DNA of 64,000 nt from Dyadobacter sp. CY323 (GTDB lineage: Bacteria > Bacteroidota > Bacteroidia > Cytophagales > Spirosomataceae), in contig NZ_JAJUXH010000015.1 in assembly GCF_021390245.1 (NCBI RefSeq), positions 178,501 through 242,500 of the forward strand. The letters are read 5' to 3'. Below the pieces are notes generated by a model that searched no databases, had not been told where the DNA came from, and saw only the letters and a list, made by a program, of their open reading frames with translations. The translations under genes were made by a program, and so were the position numbers. Numbering within the stretch: position 1 is the first letter of the stretch; each line of letters starts with the position of its first letter. Below, piece by piece: positions 44,455 to 53,026 of this stretch.

Positions 44455-46842
44455 ATGCTTGCCAAATACTTCTTGATCGGATTCCGGAACTTCAGACGAA
44501 ATAAGTTATTTATAATCATAAATATACTGGGTCTGGGTATCGCGATCGCATGCTGCATTGCCGGGTACTTTAACTGGAAATTCAAGGAAAGTTGGGATAG
44601 CAATCATAAAAATGCTGCCAGCATCTTCAGAGTGGAGTTTACGGCAGAATCGAAGGGAAATGCTGAAAGATACGGAGTTTGCCCGATGCCCCTGGGAGAG
44701 CAACTTAAACTAACTGAGGCCGGAGCAACATCGATTGTCCGGTATTTCCCGTCCAACACTACTGTTAGAATTGGATCTGAACTCTTCAATACTGACATGG
44801 CTTATGCCGATTCAGCATTCTTCAATATGTTTACTTTTGAGCTGTTAGATGGGTCTTTTTCAAACTTCAAAGACAAAAATAAAATATTCATTAGCAAGGA
44901 TTTAGCCCAAAAATACTTTAATTCCGTCCATGTTTCAGGTAAAGAAATAACGCAGATCAGTAATAATCAAAAAAGAGTTTTTACCGTTGGGGCTGTATTT
45001 GAACAGCAGCCAATGAATTCAAGTTTTTCATTCAGTGCAATTACACTGTTCACTAATTTAAGTGATTTCTCCAACGGTTTAAACATCAGTACAACGGATT
45101 GGGGCGCATGGAATACAACGTTTTTAAAATTTGACAATCCGAAGCAGGCTTCGGTCATGCAACGCCAACTACGTCAATATATACAACCTCAGAATTGGTC
45201 TGGTAATAATATAAAAGTAAAAGACTATTACCTTGAAAATTTTAAAGGTATGGCCCAGCGTAGTATGCAGGAACCAAACGTTAAATGGCAGCAACTTCGA
45301 TATGGAATTCCGCAGCAGGCAATAATAGTCCCAAATGTTACTGCATTCCTTCTTTTGTTACTGGCCTGCTTCAATTTTACAAACACCTCCATTGCGATAT
45401 CCAGTAAACGATTTAAAGAAATCGGAGTAAGGAAAGTCATGGGCGCAAATAAGTCACAGCTCATTTTCCAATTTATGGGTGAAAACCTGCTGTTGTGCTT
45501 TTTCGCGCTTATTGCGGGACTCATTCTTGCCGAGTTCTTAATCCCTGCGTACAATAGCTTATGGCCATTCTTGAAATTGGATCTAAACTATGCAGGCAAC
45601 CTCGAATTCATGTTTTTTTTAACGGGTTTACTGATTGCTACAGCTCTTATCGCTGGCAGCTATCCGACAATTTATATTACGAACTTTGCCCCTGTCAGCA
45701 TTTTAAAGGATAAGATAAAGCTGGGAAGCACTAATTGGTTTACCCGGATACTCTTGGGACTGACCTTTACAATCTCCTTGCTTGCCATCATTTTTGCTAT
45801 GGCTTTTTATAATAATGCCCGTTATCAAAAAGATTTTGATCTTGGCTATGCAACTACAGGGATTACTTCTATTCATTTACGAGAAGCAAAGGATTTTTTA
45901 ATTTTTAAAAATATAGCGGAAACTAACCCCGAAATTCGACTGATTGCGGCAACGAGGGATCATATCACACAATCCATAGACAATCAATCGGTTAGCTACG
46001 AATCCATGGAAAAACAGATCGATGTGATGGATGTCGGTGAGAATTATTGTGAAGCGCTGGAAATTGAAATTGTATCTGGACGTGGGTTTCAAAAGGGTTC
46101 AGAAACGGACTTAAAAGAATCGGTTCTGGTCACAGAAGAGTTTGTCAAACAATTTGGATGGACAGACAATGTGATAGGTAAGCGGATCACGATTAATGAT
46201 AGTGTTCAGTATAATATAGTCGGTGTACTGAAAGACATTTACACCCATTCATTGTATGAACCGGTTAGCCCGGTTCTGCTAAAATATGCAAGGCCCGAGC
46301 AGTATAGGGAAATCATTGTAACAGCAGAACTCAAAAATGCAACAAAAGTGAATACCTTTCTAAAATCAGAATGGAAGAAAAATTTCCCTGACAAAATTTA
46401 TGATAGCCAATCGATTGAGGTTGTCAAAGAATCTTCAAACCGAGTCAATACCAACGGCGTTAAAATTGTTGGTTGCCTGGGATTCATTGCCATTTTGATG
46501 TCGGTTACTGGTTTATACACGCTTGTTTCTCTCAATATTATCAAAAAGACCAAAGAAATAGGTATAAGAAAGGTGTTAGGAGCATCTGAATTGGACATTG
46601 CCAGGATCATCAATTTAGAATTTTTTCTGATACTGTCCAGTGCTGCGATTTTCGGTAGCTTCATTGGATACTCACTAGTTGACCATGTGTTAGGGTCGTT
46701 ATGGAAGCACTATTGGAATATTGAAATTGGTGCTGTCGCTCGCTGCGTTCTTACTATAATTGTGATCGCATCATTTATTCTAGTGTATAAAACCCTTAGA
46801 GTATCTTCATTAAATCCTGTGAAAACACTCCGGTCTGAATAA
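44455..46842 (+). CDS. ABC transporter permease, FtsX/MacB type
   Basis: Product of 795 residues with the same layout as the permease near 7-9 kb but clearly diverged: MLAKYFLIGFRNFRRNKLFI at the start, a first helix, a MacB-type periplasmic domain, the FtsX motif KRFKEIGVRKVMGANKS, helices, a second periplasmic domain and a last FtsX block with KKTKEIGIRKVLGASE. It ends with the usual LNPVKTLRSE. No ATPase or regulator is adjacent and no substrate can be inferred. Confidence 0.9.
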   Translation: MLAKYFLIGFRNFRRNKLFIIINILGLGIAIACCIAGYFNWKFKESWDSNHKNAASIFRVEFTAESKGNAERYGVCPMPLGEQLKLTEAGATSIVRYFPSNTTVRIGSELFNTDMAYADSAFFNMFTFELLDGSFSNFKDKNKIFISKDLAQKYFNSVHVSGKEITQISNNQKRVFTVGAVFEQQPMNSSFSFSAITLFTNLSDFSNGLNISTTDWGAWNTTFLKFDNPKQASVMQRQLRQYIQPQNWSGNNIKVKDYYLENFKGMAQRSMQEPNVKWQQLRYGIPQQAIIVPNVTAFLLLLLACFNFTNTSIAISSKRFKEIGVRKVMGANKSQLIFQFMGENLLLCFFALIAGLILAEFLIPAYNSLWPFLKLDLNYAGNLEFMFFLTGLLIATALIAGSYPTIYITNFAPVSILKDKIKLGSTNWFTRILLGLTFTISLLAIIFAMAFYNNARYQKDFDLGYATTGITSIHLREAKDFLIFKNIAETNPEIRLIAATRDHITQSIDNQSVSYESMEKQIDVMDVGENYCEALEIEIVSGRGFQKGSETDLKESVLVTEEFVKQFGWTDNVIGKRITINDSVQYNIVGVLKDIYTHSLYEPVSPVLLKYARPEQYREIIVTAELKNATKVNTFLKSEWKKNFPDKIYDSQSIEVVKESSNRVNTNGVKIVGCLGFIAILMSVTGLYTLVSLNIIKKTKEIGIRKVLGASELDIARIINLEFFLILSSAAIFGSFIGYSLVDHVLGSLWKHYWNIEIGAVARCVLTIIVIASFILVYKTLRVSSLNPVKTLRSE

Positions 46843-47401
46843 AACCACCATTTTTATACACTCAAAACGTCCGATTTCATCAACGTCGATAGCTACACAA
46901 TGGGAGAAATAACCGATTGTCGGATTTGACACTGACGCCTATCATTTATGCACTCAAAGACTGGGTTTAATCACAAAAAAGTGGTAACCGAATGACCTGT
47001 CTATTCTGCAAAAACGAGGTTTACTTCGCACAGAATACACAGGACTACCCCCAGGGAGCGTTTAGGGTTGCCTTACCGAAACGGGCATGAAGATTTTGAA
47101 ACGGTTTCATCATCTACAATATGAAGGAAACCCTAACCCAATATCCAGGTTAGTTGTCTATAACAACCGGCATGCCAAACTTGCCGAACACACAACAGAG
47201 CAGGCTGTGCTACCGGAGCTACTTGCCAGCGGAAGGCTAAGCTTTGATCACAGACAAGTGTCTGAAACGTATCATTAATAATCGTGTTAGGTGGACGAAT
47301 TGCTAGTGCACTTAACGTTCCTTACTTTGGGATCAAACCAATCATATTTATTGACCATATTTGCTTTTCAGTGTGATTTGACTACTTGATATATCTGAGG
47401 C
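46843..47401. other. Intergenic region of about 560 bases, no gene recognised
   Basis: A 63-residue frame at 47087-47278 exists but has no recognisable family and no support from neighbours. The rest holds short frames only. It may contain decayed sequence and the promoter of the AraC gene. Confidence 0.4.
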
Positions 47402-48256
47402 ATGCGAAAAATAAATTTGTTTCCGAAGAAATTCAGCCAGAATGATCAACTGCCCATCAGAATTGTCACCCCGGACTTTGGCCATTTATCCAGGGAAACC
47501 GCTGCTGAATCCGGATTCTCGCGCCGCTTGCAATATTACTTTTTCCTGTTTGTTTTGGATGGGCGCAGCCAGCATACTGTGGACCTGGAGACAATTGAGA
47601 TTGGAAAACATCAATTGCTATTTGCACTACCCTATCAAATCCAGCAATATTCAGCTACCACACATGGATCCGATTATTACAAATTAGGATTTGATGAAGA
47701 ATGCTTTTCACGACTACCCCGGCGCTTCCCTTTCCTGCTCAACCCGCTTAACCAGCAAAAGATCAGTTTTTCACCTGCGGCGGCTATCCGGCTTGGAGCT
47801 ATCTTTGAAATTATCCTTGGCCTGTTGAGCACTGCCGATACCGACCCAGAACTGATCCTTGCCCATCTGAATAGCCTTTTGACAGAGATTAATTCAGCTT
47901 ATTTTGCAGCTGACAGAAAGCCTGCTGATGACAGAATTGAGAAGTTTATTGGCTTCAAGGTGTTTGTTGAAAACAACCTGACAGATCACCCCACTGTCCG
48001 AAACATTGCCGAAGAACTTGCGGTAAGTACAGACAGGTTATATCAGATCGTTAAACATTTCTCAGGGCTTTCGCCAAAAGAATTTATAACCAACCGTTTG
48101 ATACTGGAAGCCAGAAGGCGCCTGTATTATAATGAACGGACTTCTGTAAAAGAGCTGGCTTTCGATCTGGGATTTAACGACCCGGATTATTTTTCCCGCT
48201 TATTCAAGAAGGTGACAGGCAAAACCGTTGCTGTCTTTTTCCAGGATTTGTCCTGA
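47402..48256 (+). CDS. AraC-family transcriptional regulator
   Basis: Product of 284 residues. The N-terminal part (about 20-150) looks like a cupin-type sensor (FFLFVLDGRSQHTVDLETIE). The C-terminal AraC HTH domain (about 180-282) shows TVRNIAEELAVSTDRLYQIV, LILEARRRLYYNERTSVKEL and GFNDPDYFSRLFKKVTGKT. The SDR-type gene starts about 70 bases downstream on the same strand, a likely regulated partner. Confidence 0.9.
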   Translation: MRKINLFPKKFSQNDQLPIRIVTPDFGHLSRETAAESGFSRRLQYYFFLFVLDGRSQHTVDLETIEIGKHQLLFALPYQIQQYSATTHGSDYYKLGFDEECFSRLPRRFPFLLNPLNQQKISFSPAAAIRLGAIFEIILGLLSTADTDPELILAHLNSLLTEINSAYFAADRKPADDRIEKFIGFKVFVENNLTDHPTVRNIAEELAVSTDRLYQIVKHFSGLSPKEFITNRLILEARRRLYYNERTSVKELAFDLGFNDPDYFSRLFKKVTGKTVAVFFQDLS

Positions 48257-48326
48257 GCTGACCGGCTTTCGTCCAGCTCTGCCGCCAACATTCTCCCGAG
48301 CTTTGTTCATCAAAAAACATGAAGGT

Positions 48327-49157
48327 ATGAACAAAGAATCAAAGACGATATTAGTAACGGGTGTGACAGGGCTTGTTGGCGCACGCCTTGTACCGCGTCT
48401 GGTGGACGCAGGCTTTGACTGCCGGGCAGTAGTGCGTGGCGGGAAGGATATTCCTGCCAGGGTTACAGCTGTGGAAGCGGATCTGCTGGACGAAGTGTCA
48501 CTGGCGGCGGCGGTAAAAGATGTTTCAGCAATCCTCCATCTTGCCGCAGTGTTCCGCACGCAAGACACCGATCTGATATGGAAAAGTAATTTCGAGGGCA
48601 CCCGCAACCTGATCAATGCAGCGAAGGCTCATGCACCCGGTGCCCGCTTCATTTTGGCAAGCACTACCCATGTCTACAACAAGAACAACCCGCATCCGGG
48701 CCGGGAGAGTGATCCTGAGGATCCGCAACACGCATATCCTGCCAGTAAGGTCGCAGCTGAAAAGGAGCTGCGTGAAAGTGGTCTCAACTGGTCGGTCCTG
48801 CGGTTTCCCTTTGTGTATGGAGATGGCGACAAACATCTGGAAACGTTACCAGAACACGTGATTGCGGCCAAATGGCATCCTGCAATGAGAATGAGCACCA
48901 TTCACCACCGTGACATAGCCACCGCAGTGAACATGGCGATGGCAGGAACCATGGATGGTCGCACCGTGAATATTTCGGATGAAGCCCCGACTTCACTTTA
49001 TGAATTGTGCAAGCTTGTCGGCGTTACGATGGAATCATCATCCGAGCCTCTCACAGATCCCTGGTATCTGCATTCGGACAGTTCACTTGCACGCAGCTTA
49101 GGTTTTCAGCCAGCAATTAGGACAGTCTACAAGGCGGTGCAGGAAAAGCTACTTTGA
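48327..49157 (+). CDS. NAD-dependent epimerase/dehydratase family protein (extended SDR)
   Basis: Product of 276 residues. The cofactor motif is LVTGVTGLVGARL (TGxxGxxG). The active-site Tyr and Lys lie in YPASK, with a Ser/Thr-rich strand before them (FILASTTHVYN). The substrate-binding half is short. The ATG giving MNKESKTILVTG is chosen; a frame extending 33 codons upstream would overlap the AraC gene. The substrate is unknown. Confidence 0.88.
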   Translation: MNKESKTILVTGVTGLVGARLVPRLVDAGFDCRAVVRGGKDIPARVTAVEADLLDEVSLAAAVKDVSAILHLAAVFRTQDTDLIWKSNFEGTRNLINAAKAHAPGARFILASTTHVYNKNNPHPGRESDPEDPQHAYPASKVAAEKELRESGLNWSVLRFPFVYGDGDKHLETLPEHVIAAKWHPAMRMSTIHHRDIATAVNMAMAGTMDGRTVNISDEAPTSLYELCKLVGVTMESSSEPLTDPWYLHSDSSLARSLGFQPAIRTVYKAVQEKLL

Positions 49158-49293
49158 TTCAGTTGTTTGGAATTCATCTGGCCATGAATTCTGGCGAAAC
49201 GGACATTTCACGGCCAGATGATGTTGCAGCCAGTCAGGAGCATAAGGCAAAACATTCAATTCTGTCAAATTATTAGGTAAAATTTATTGGATA

Positions 49294-49566
49294 ATGAAAA
49301 ACATTATTTTTTATACTTCCCTTTGCATTTTGTTGCTGAATTGTAAAAAAGACGTCGAAAAAGACCCGGCAAGTCAAATAGAAGGTCAATACCGCATAAC
49401 AAGCTATATTGTTGCTAAGGACACTTTGATTTCTCCTGAGAAAGGAAACCGCTCACAATTTGAATTTTTTGAGATTGGTGTTACCCGAAAGAGTGAGAAA
49501 ACAATAGTCCAACATATTCAAAAACTTATCCCGTTAGTATCGAAATCAAATGGCCGCTTCCTCTGA
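49294..49566 (+). CDS. Small putative lipoprotein, probably truncated
   Basis: A 90-residue frame begins with a lipoprotein signal (MKNIIFYTSLCILLLNC, Cys17) followed by KKDVEKDPAS and a short domain start (IEGQYRITSYIVAKDTLISP). The last 30 residues lose this character and run into the terminator hairpin. This suggests that the 3' part of the original gene was lost and replaced. Confidence 0.5.
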   Translation: MKNIIFYTSLCILLLNCKKDVEKDPASQIEGQYRITSYIVAKDTLISPEKGNRSQFEFFEIGVTRKSEKTIVQHIQKLIPLVSKSNGRFL

Positions 49567-49579
49567 GTTGAAGCGGCCA
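49551..49579. terminator. Bidirectional terminator hairpin between lipoprotein and Hsp20
   Basis: TGGCCGCTTC and GAAGCGGCCA pair perfectly around a nine-base loop. It overlaps the end of the small lipoprotein frame and lies just downstream of hsp20 on the other strand, so it can serve both converging genes. Confidence 0.7.
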
Positions 49580-49588
49580 GACTATTAT

Positions 49589-50038
49589 TTACTGTATTTC
49601 AATCAATCGCGGGCCTTTTTGTTTGGCCTCTTCTCTTTTTGGGATTGTCAGACGTAAAAGCCCATTGTCGTAGCTTGCCAAAATGCCATCGTGGTCAACC
49701 ACATCTTTAGGTAAAAGAAAGCTTCTCTGGAACGATTGAAAGCTGAATTCCCTGCGACTGTAACCGTCCTGCTGCGTTTCCTCTTGATTTTCCTTTTGCG
49801 AAGATATCGTTAGCATATTATTATCCAGCTGGATTTTGAAATCCTTTTTGTCCATACCCGGAGCGGCAACTTCGACTTCAAAATTTTCAGCCGACTCTTT
49901 AATGTTCACCATGGGTATGGTGGTCTGCGTTGATGAGAAATTGCTGTTACCCCAGTTAAAAAGTTCGCGGCCAACGAAATCGTCGAACAGAGCTGGGATC
50001 GTGTTAAATGAATTCCGGTTCTTTTTGATGAGTGACAT
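49589..50038 (-). CDS. Hsp20/alpha-crystallin small heat-shock protein
   Basis: Product of 149 residues. The alpha-crystallin domain spans about 40-135 (PMVNIKESAENFEVEVAAPG, MDKKDFKIQLDNNMLTISSQ, GYSRREFSFQSFQRSFLLP, YDNGLLRLTIPKRE) and the C-terminus has an I-x-I-like tail (RLIEIQ). It holds unfolding proteins in the cytoplasm during stress. The ATG giving MSLIKKNRNSF is preferred over a start 17 codons upstream. Confidence 0.95.
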   Translation of the reverse strand: MSLIKKNRNSFNTIPALFDDFVGRELFNWGNSNFSSTQTTIPMVNIKESAENFEVEVAAPGMDKKDFKIQLDNNMLTISSQKENQEETQQDGYSRREFSFQSFQRSFLLPKDVVDHDGILASYDNGLLRLTIPKREEAKQKGPRLIEIQ

Positions 50039-50312
50039 GACTTTATCCTTTTTGGTTAAACAATAAAACTGTACAATATGCTCTCGCATCAGCAGCTACC
50101 TATCAAACTGCATTCCAGCGGCCCCCATTGCTTAAAAATGCGTTCTTATGTGCCTGTTTGTGTCATTTTTTCACTTATTTCTGTAATTTTGGCAAGCAGG
50201 ATACCCGGAATGCGATTCAAATTCTGCCACTTTTTCAGTTTTCTAGACTTGGGAACAGCGTTTAAATCCCAGTGCTTCCGATGACATAGTCAAACAGAAA
50301 ACAGGATTAATT

Positions 50313-51206
50313 ATGCTGCTAAACAAACCAATCCCTTTCAAGTATATTTTCAACAAGGTCAAACACGAATTGATGTATGTATTGCTGATCGGACTGGCCG
50401 TACTTCTGGTCAAAACGCTGTTCAATTATGCAATACCGGAGATTCCGCTCACGATTCCCACATTCTTAGGAACTGCCATTTCTGTCATTCTTTCATTTAA
50501 ATTAAGCCAGTCTTATGACCGCTGGTGGGAAGCGCGCAAGATCTGGGGAAGCATTGTAAACGACTCGCGAACTCTGATTATTCAGTTGCAATCTTTCGTA
50601 AGGGAAGGAAATCAGGAGATCATCAGGCGCATTGCGCTGCGACATATTGCCTGGTGTTATTCGCTGGGGCTGACGCTCAGGGAGCTCAACCCCGTAGAAG
50701 GTTTGGAAAAATACCTGGATCATCGGGACTTGAGCGGCTTGGAGCAACATCGAAATAAACCCTTGGGCCTGCTGCAACTGACAGCCAGGGATATTGCGGC
50801 ACTAAAAAACGAGGGGCAGGTCGATGTTTACAGCCACGTCCAGTTAAACAATACACTGGTAAATCTGACCAACTCCATGGGAATGGCCGAGCGGATAAAA
50901 GGAACGGTTTTTCCGGTTACTTACCGCATTTTCCTGCATATGATCATCTATTTGTTTATTATTCTGCTTTCTATTTCACTGAGGACCCTGGAAAGCTATT
51001 TTGAAATACCCCTGCTACTGATCATCGCCGCCCTCTTTTTTCTCTTGGAGCGCACAGCAACACACCTGCAGGACCCGTTTAGCAACAAGCCGACCGATAC
51101 GGCCATGACGGCGATTGCAACTACAATAGAAATAAACCTCCGGCAGCTGATCAATGACAAAAATGTTCCGCAGCCGATAACTTCAACTGATTTTTATGTT
51201 AAATAG
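50313..51206 (+). CDS. Bestrophin-family anion channel
   Basis: Inner-membrane protein of 297 residues, typical of bacterial bestrophins. Helices appear at about 22-75 (ELMYVLLIGLAVLLVKTLF, FLGTAISVILSFKLSQSYDR) and 208-250 (IFLHMIIYLFIILLSISLRT), with conserved YDRWWEARKIWGSIVNDSR and the cytoplasmic motif DPFSNKPTDTAM. Homologues form pentameric channels for Cl-, HCO3- or cations. A carbonic anhydrase gene, now broken, starts 18 bases downstream, which suggests a role in bicarbonate movement. Confidence 0.92.
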   Translation: MLLNKPIPFKYIFNKVKHELMYVLLIGLAVLLVKTLFNYAIPEIPLTIPTFLGTAISVILSFKLSQSYDRWWEARKIWGSIVNDSRTLIIQLQSFVREGNQEIIRRIALRHIAWCYSLGLTLRELNPVEGLEKYLDHRDLSGLEQHRNKPLGLLQLTARDIAALKNEGQVDVYSHVQLNNTLVNLTNSMGMAERIKGTVFPVTYRIFLHMIIYLFIILLSISLRTLESYFEIPLLLIIAALFFLLERTATHLQDPFSNKPTDTAMTAIATTIEINLRQLINDKNVPQPITSTDFYVK

Positions 51207-51224
51207 TTAAACCCGTTTCAAGCC

Positions 51225-51454
51225 ATGCATACCCTTTCAGAAGACTTCATCAAAAATATAACGCCCGAAATAGCCGTACAGATTCTGAAAGAAGGAAATG
51301 AGCGTTTCGTCAACAATCTTGAACAAAACCGCAACCTGCTCGAACAGGTGAATAAAGCCGCAGATGGGCAGACACCGTATTGGGCCACACCAGGTGCGGC
51401 GCCATCATGGGTGCCTGCGACAATATCCAGCTGGGGAATCTTACTCAGCAACAA
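51225..51454 (+). pseudogene. Beta-carbonic anhydrase with out-of-frame internal deletion
   Basis: The first 49 codons (ITPEIAVQILKEGNERFVNN, then RNLLEQVNKAADGQ) match the start of beta-class carbonic anhydrases of Bacteroidota. The sequence then jumps, in another frame, to VLGHTRCGAIMGACDN and IQLGNLTQ, the second zinc-ligand region (His, Cys). The stretch with the first zinc Cys and the CxDSR motif is deleted, and the C-terminal half is missing after about 51454. In the original frame the reading passes straight into the downstream lipoprotein gene. Confidence 0.8.
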
Positions 51455-51494
51455 GTATCATGGAAGGCTATGTCATTGGCGATTTATAAAATCA

Positions 51495-52325
51495 ATGTCC
51501 TTGCTGGGCATTTTTGTTCTGATAATTTCATGTAAAAAGGAAGCACTCAATCCCGAAAAAGTTTCGAATTTACTGTTGGAGCAAGATGAATCTTGTAGGA
51601 TCGTTTCATATAAATGGGACACGGGCACTGGTATTCCATGGGACGTTGTCCAGCATTATAATGGTCCTCACCTTGATTATTACGTTACAACGTGGACAGA
51701 CCCTTGGGCGGGCAATCTAGTGAGTAAAAAAAGAACTGTAACATATAACAATGCCGGCAACCCAGATCATGTAAATAATCTAGTAAGGTTCAAGTACGAT
51801 GAACAATCGCTACTTGAAAGTGTAACCACATATGAAGACCCAATAAATCCAGGAACGGCCAATGAAGTGAACAAAGTGCCACAGTATAAAGCATATTTTA
51901 AATGGAAGGACGGCAGAATCGTTAGCATTAATGAGTGTTTCTATAAAACGATAATGCTAAGTGCCTTTAATTATGAGTATCAAGAATTAGCACCTTGGTC
52001 ATATTCGACATTTACGTATGATAGTAATGGTAACATCATCACCAGACAGGTTTTGGATGAAAACAAAGCATGGAAGTATACGATATCCTATCAGTACGAT
52101 AATAGCCCGAATCCTCTGAAAAATCGCTTTCTGCTTAGTGGAGACTATCGCGCGCAAACTGAGTTGCTTTCAAAAAATAATTGTACGAAGAAAGTCGTTA
52201 GTTACCCTGGTCGAGACGAACTTTCTGAGCTGACAAACTCGTACCAATACGGTAACAATAATTATCCGCTTAACGGTTTTCTAGGTGACGGCCAGTTCAT
52301 CGACATCAAGTATGAGTGTAAATAA
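51495..52325 (+). CDS. Putative lipoprotein of unknown function
   Basis: Product of 276 residues beginning MSLLGIFVLIISCKKEA, with a lipobox at IISC (Cys12). The body has YD-like repeats (VTYNNAGNPDHVNNLVRFKY, STFTYDSNGNIITRQ, ISYQYDNSPNPLKNRFL) as in Bacteroidota DUF4595-type surface proteins. The frame is open upstream into the carbonic anhydrase remnant, giving a 366-codon fused frame that could be miscalled as one gene. The signal peptide lacks basic residues before it (FIKS lies just upstream of the ATG), so the native N-terminus may have been lost at the junction. Confidence 0.65.
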   Translation: MSLLGIFVLIISCKKEALNPEKVSNLLLEQDESCRIVSYKWDTGTGIPWDVVQHYNGPHLDYYVTTWTDPWAGNLVSKKRTVTYNNAGNPDHVNNLVRFKYDEQSLLESVTTYEDPINPGTANEVNKVPQYKAYFKWKDGRIVSINECFYKTIMLSAFNYEYQELAPWSYSTFTYDSNGNIITRQVLDENKAWKYTISYQYDNSPNPLKNRFLLSGDYRAQTELLSKNNCTKKVVSYPGRDELSELTNSYQYGNNNYPLNGFLGDGQFIDIKYECK

Positions 52326-52339
52326 TCGTTGTAACAGGA

Positions 52340-53026
52340 TCATGCAATCAGCTTATAACCTGCACCGCGGATGCTCATGAGCTGCACGCTTTCATCATCC
52401 TTCAACATCTTACGCAAATGGGACATAAAAACGTCCATACTGCGCGCATTATAAAAACTATCATCCCCCCAGATTTTAAGGAGCGGCACCTGCCTGGGCA
52501 TCAGGGTATTTTTGTTTTGTAGTAATAATTCCAGGAGTGCTGTTTCCTTGTAAGATAGCGTGTGCGTTCCGAGCGGTGTTTTCAACTGCTGGGTGAGGGC
52601 GTTGAACTCACATTGGCCAAAACGCACGCGGGACGAGGTTTCTAATTTCTGATCCGAGCGGTCAAACCGATGTAGCAATGACTCTATCCGAACGAGCAGC
52701 TCGCCCATGTTGAAGGGTTTCCGGAGATAATCGTTGCCCCCGCTTTTAAAGCCTTTGATCACATCTTCGGCCAGTGATTTGGCACTAAGAAAAATGATAG
52801 GAACATTGCTCTTTTGCTGTCTTATATCTTCGGCAAGTGTGTATCCGTCTTTCAGGGGCATCATGATATCGAGCACGCAAATGTCTGGCTGGCTGGCCTC
52901 GAAAAGCTGCAATGCCTGTTGTCCATCAAGGGCCAGTTCTACGTCGTAGCCACTGTTTTTTAGCCCATCGCTGATGATTTGTGCCAAAGTGGGCTCGTCT
53001 TCGGCATAGAGAATTTTATACTTCAT
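52340..53026 (-). CDS. OmpR-family response regulator
   Basis: Product of 228 residues. The receiver domain (about 3-118) has Glu9/Asp10, phosphoacceptor Asp53 (VLDIMMP) and Lys (YLRKPF). The winged-helix domain (about 130-228) has LSYKETALLELLLQNKNTLM, MDVFMSHLRKMLKDDES and RGAGYKLIA. The start overlaps the end of the kinase gene by 11 bases, so the two are translated as one unit. The start MKYKILYAEDE is preferred over one 16 codons upstream. Confidence 0.94.
   Translation of the reverse strand: MKYKILYAEDEPTLAQIISDGLKNSGYDVELALDGQQALQLFEASQPDICVLDIMMPLKDGYTLAEDIRQQKSNVPIIFLSAKSLAEDVIKGFKSGGNDYLRKPFNMGELLVRIESLLHRFDRSDQKLETSSRVRFGQCEFNALTQQLKTPLGTHTLSYKETALLELLLQNKNTLMPRQVPLLKIWGDDSFYNARSMDVFMSHLRKMLKDDESVQLMSIRGAGYKLIA

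Noticed and set aside
47087..47278. 63-codon frame between the permease and the AraC gene
   Set aside because: No family, no context, and a biased composition; kept only as part of the gap.
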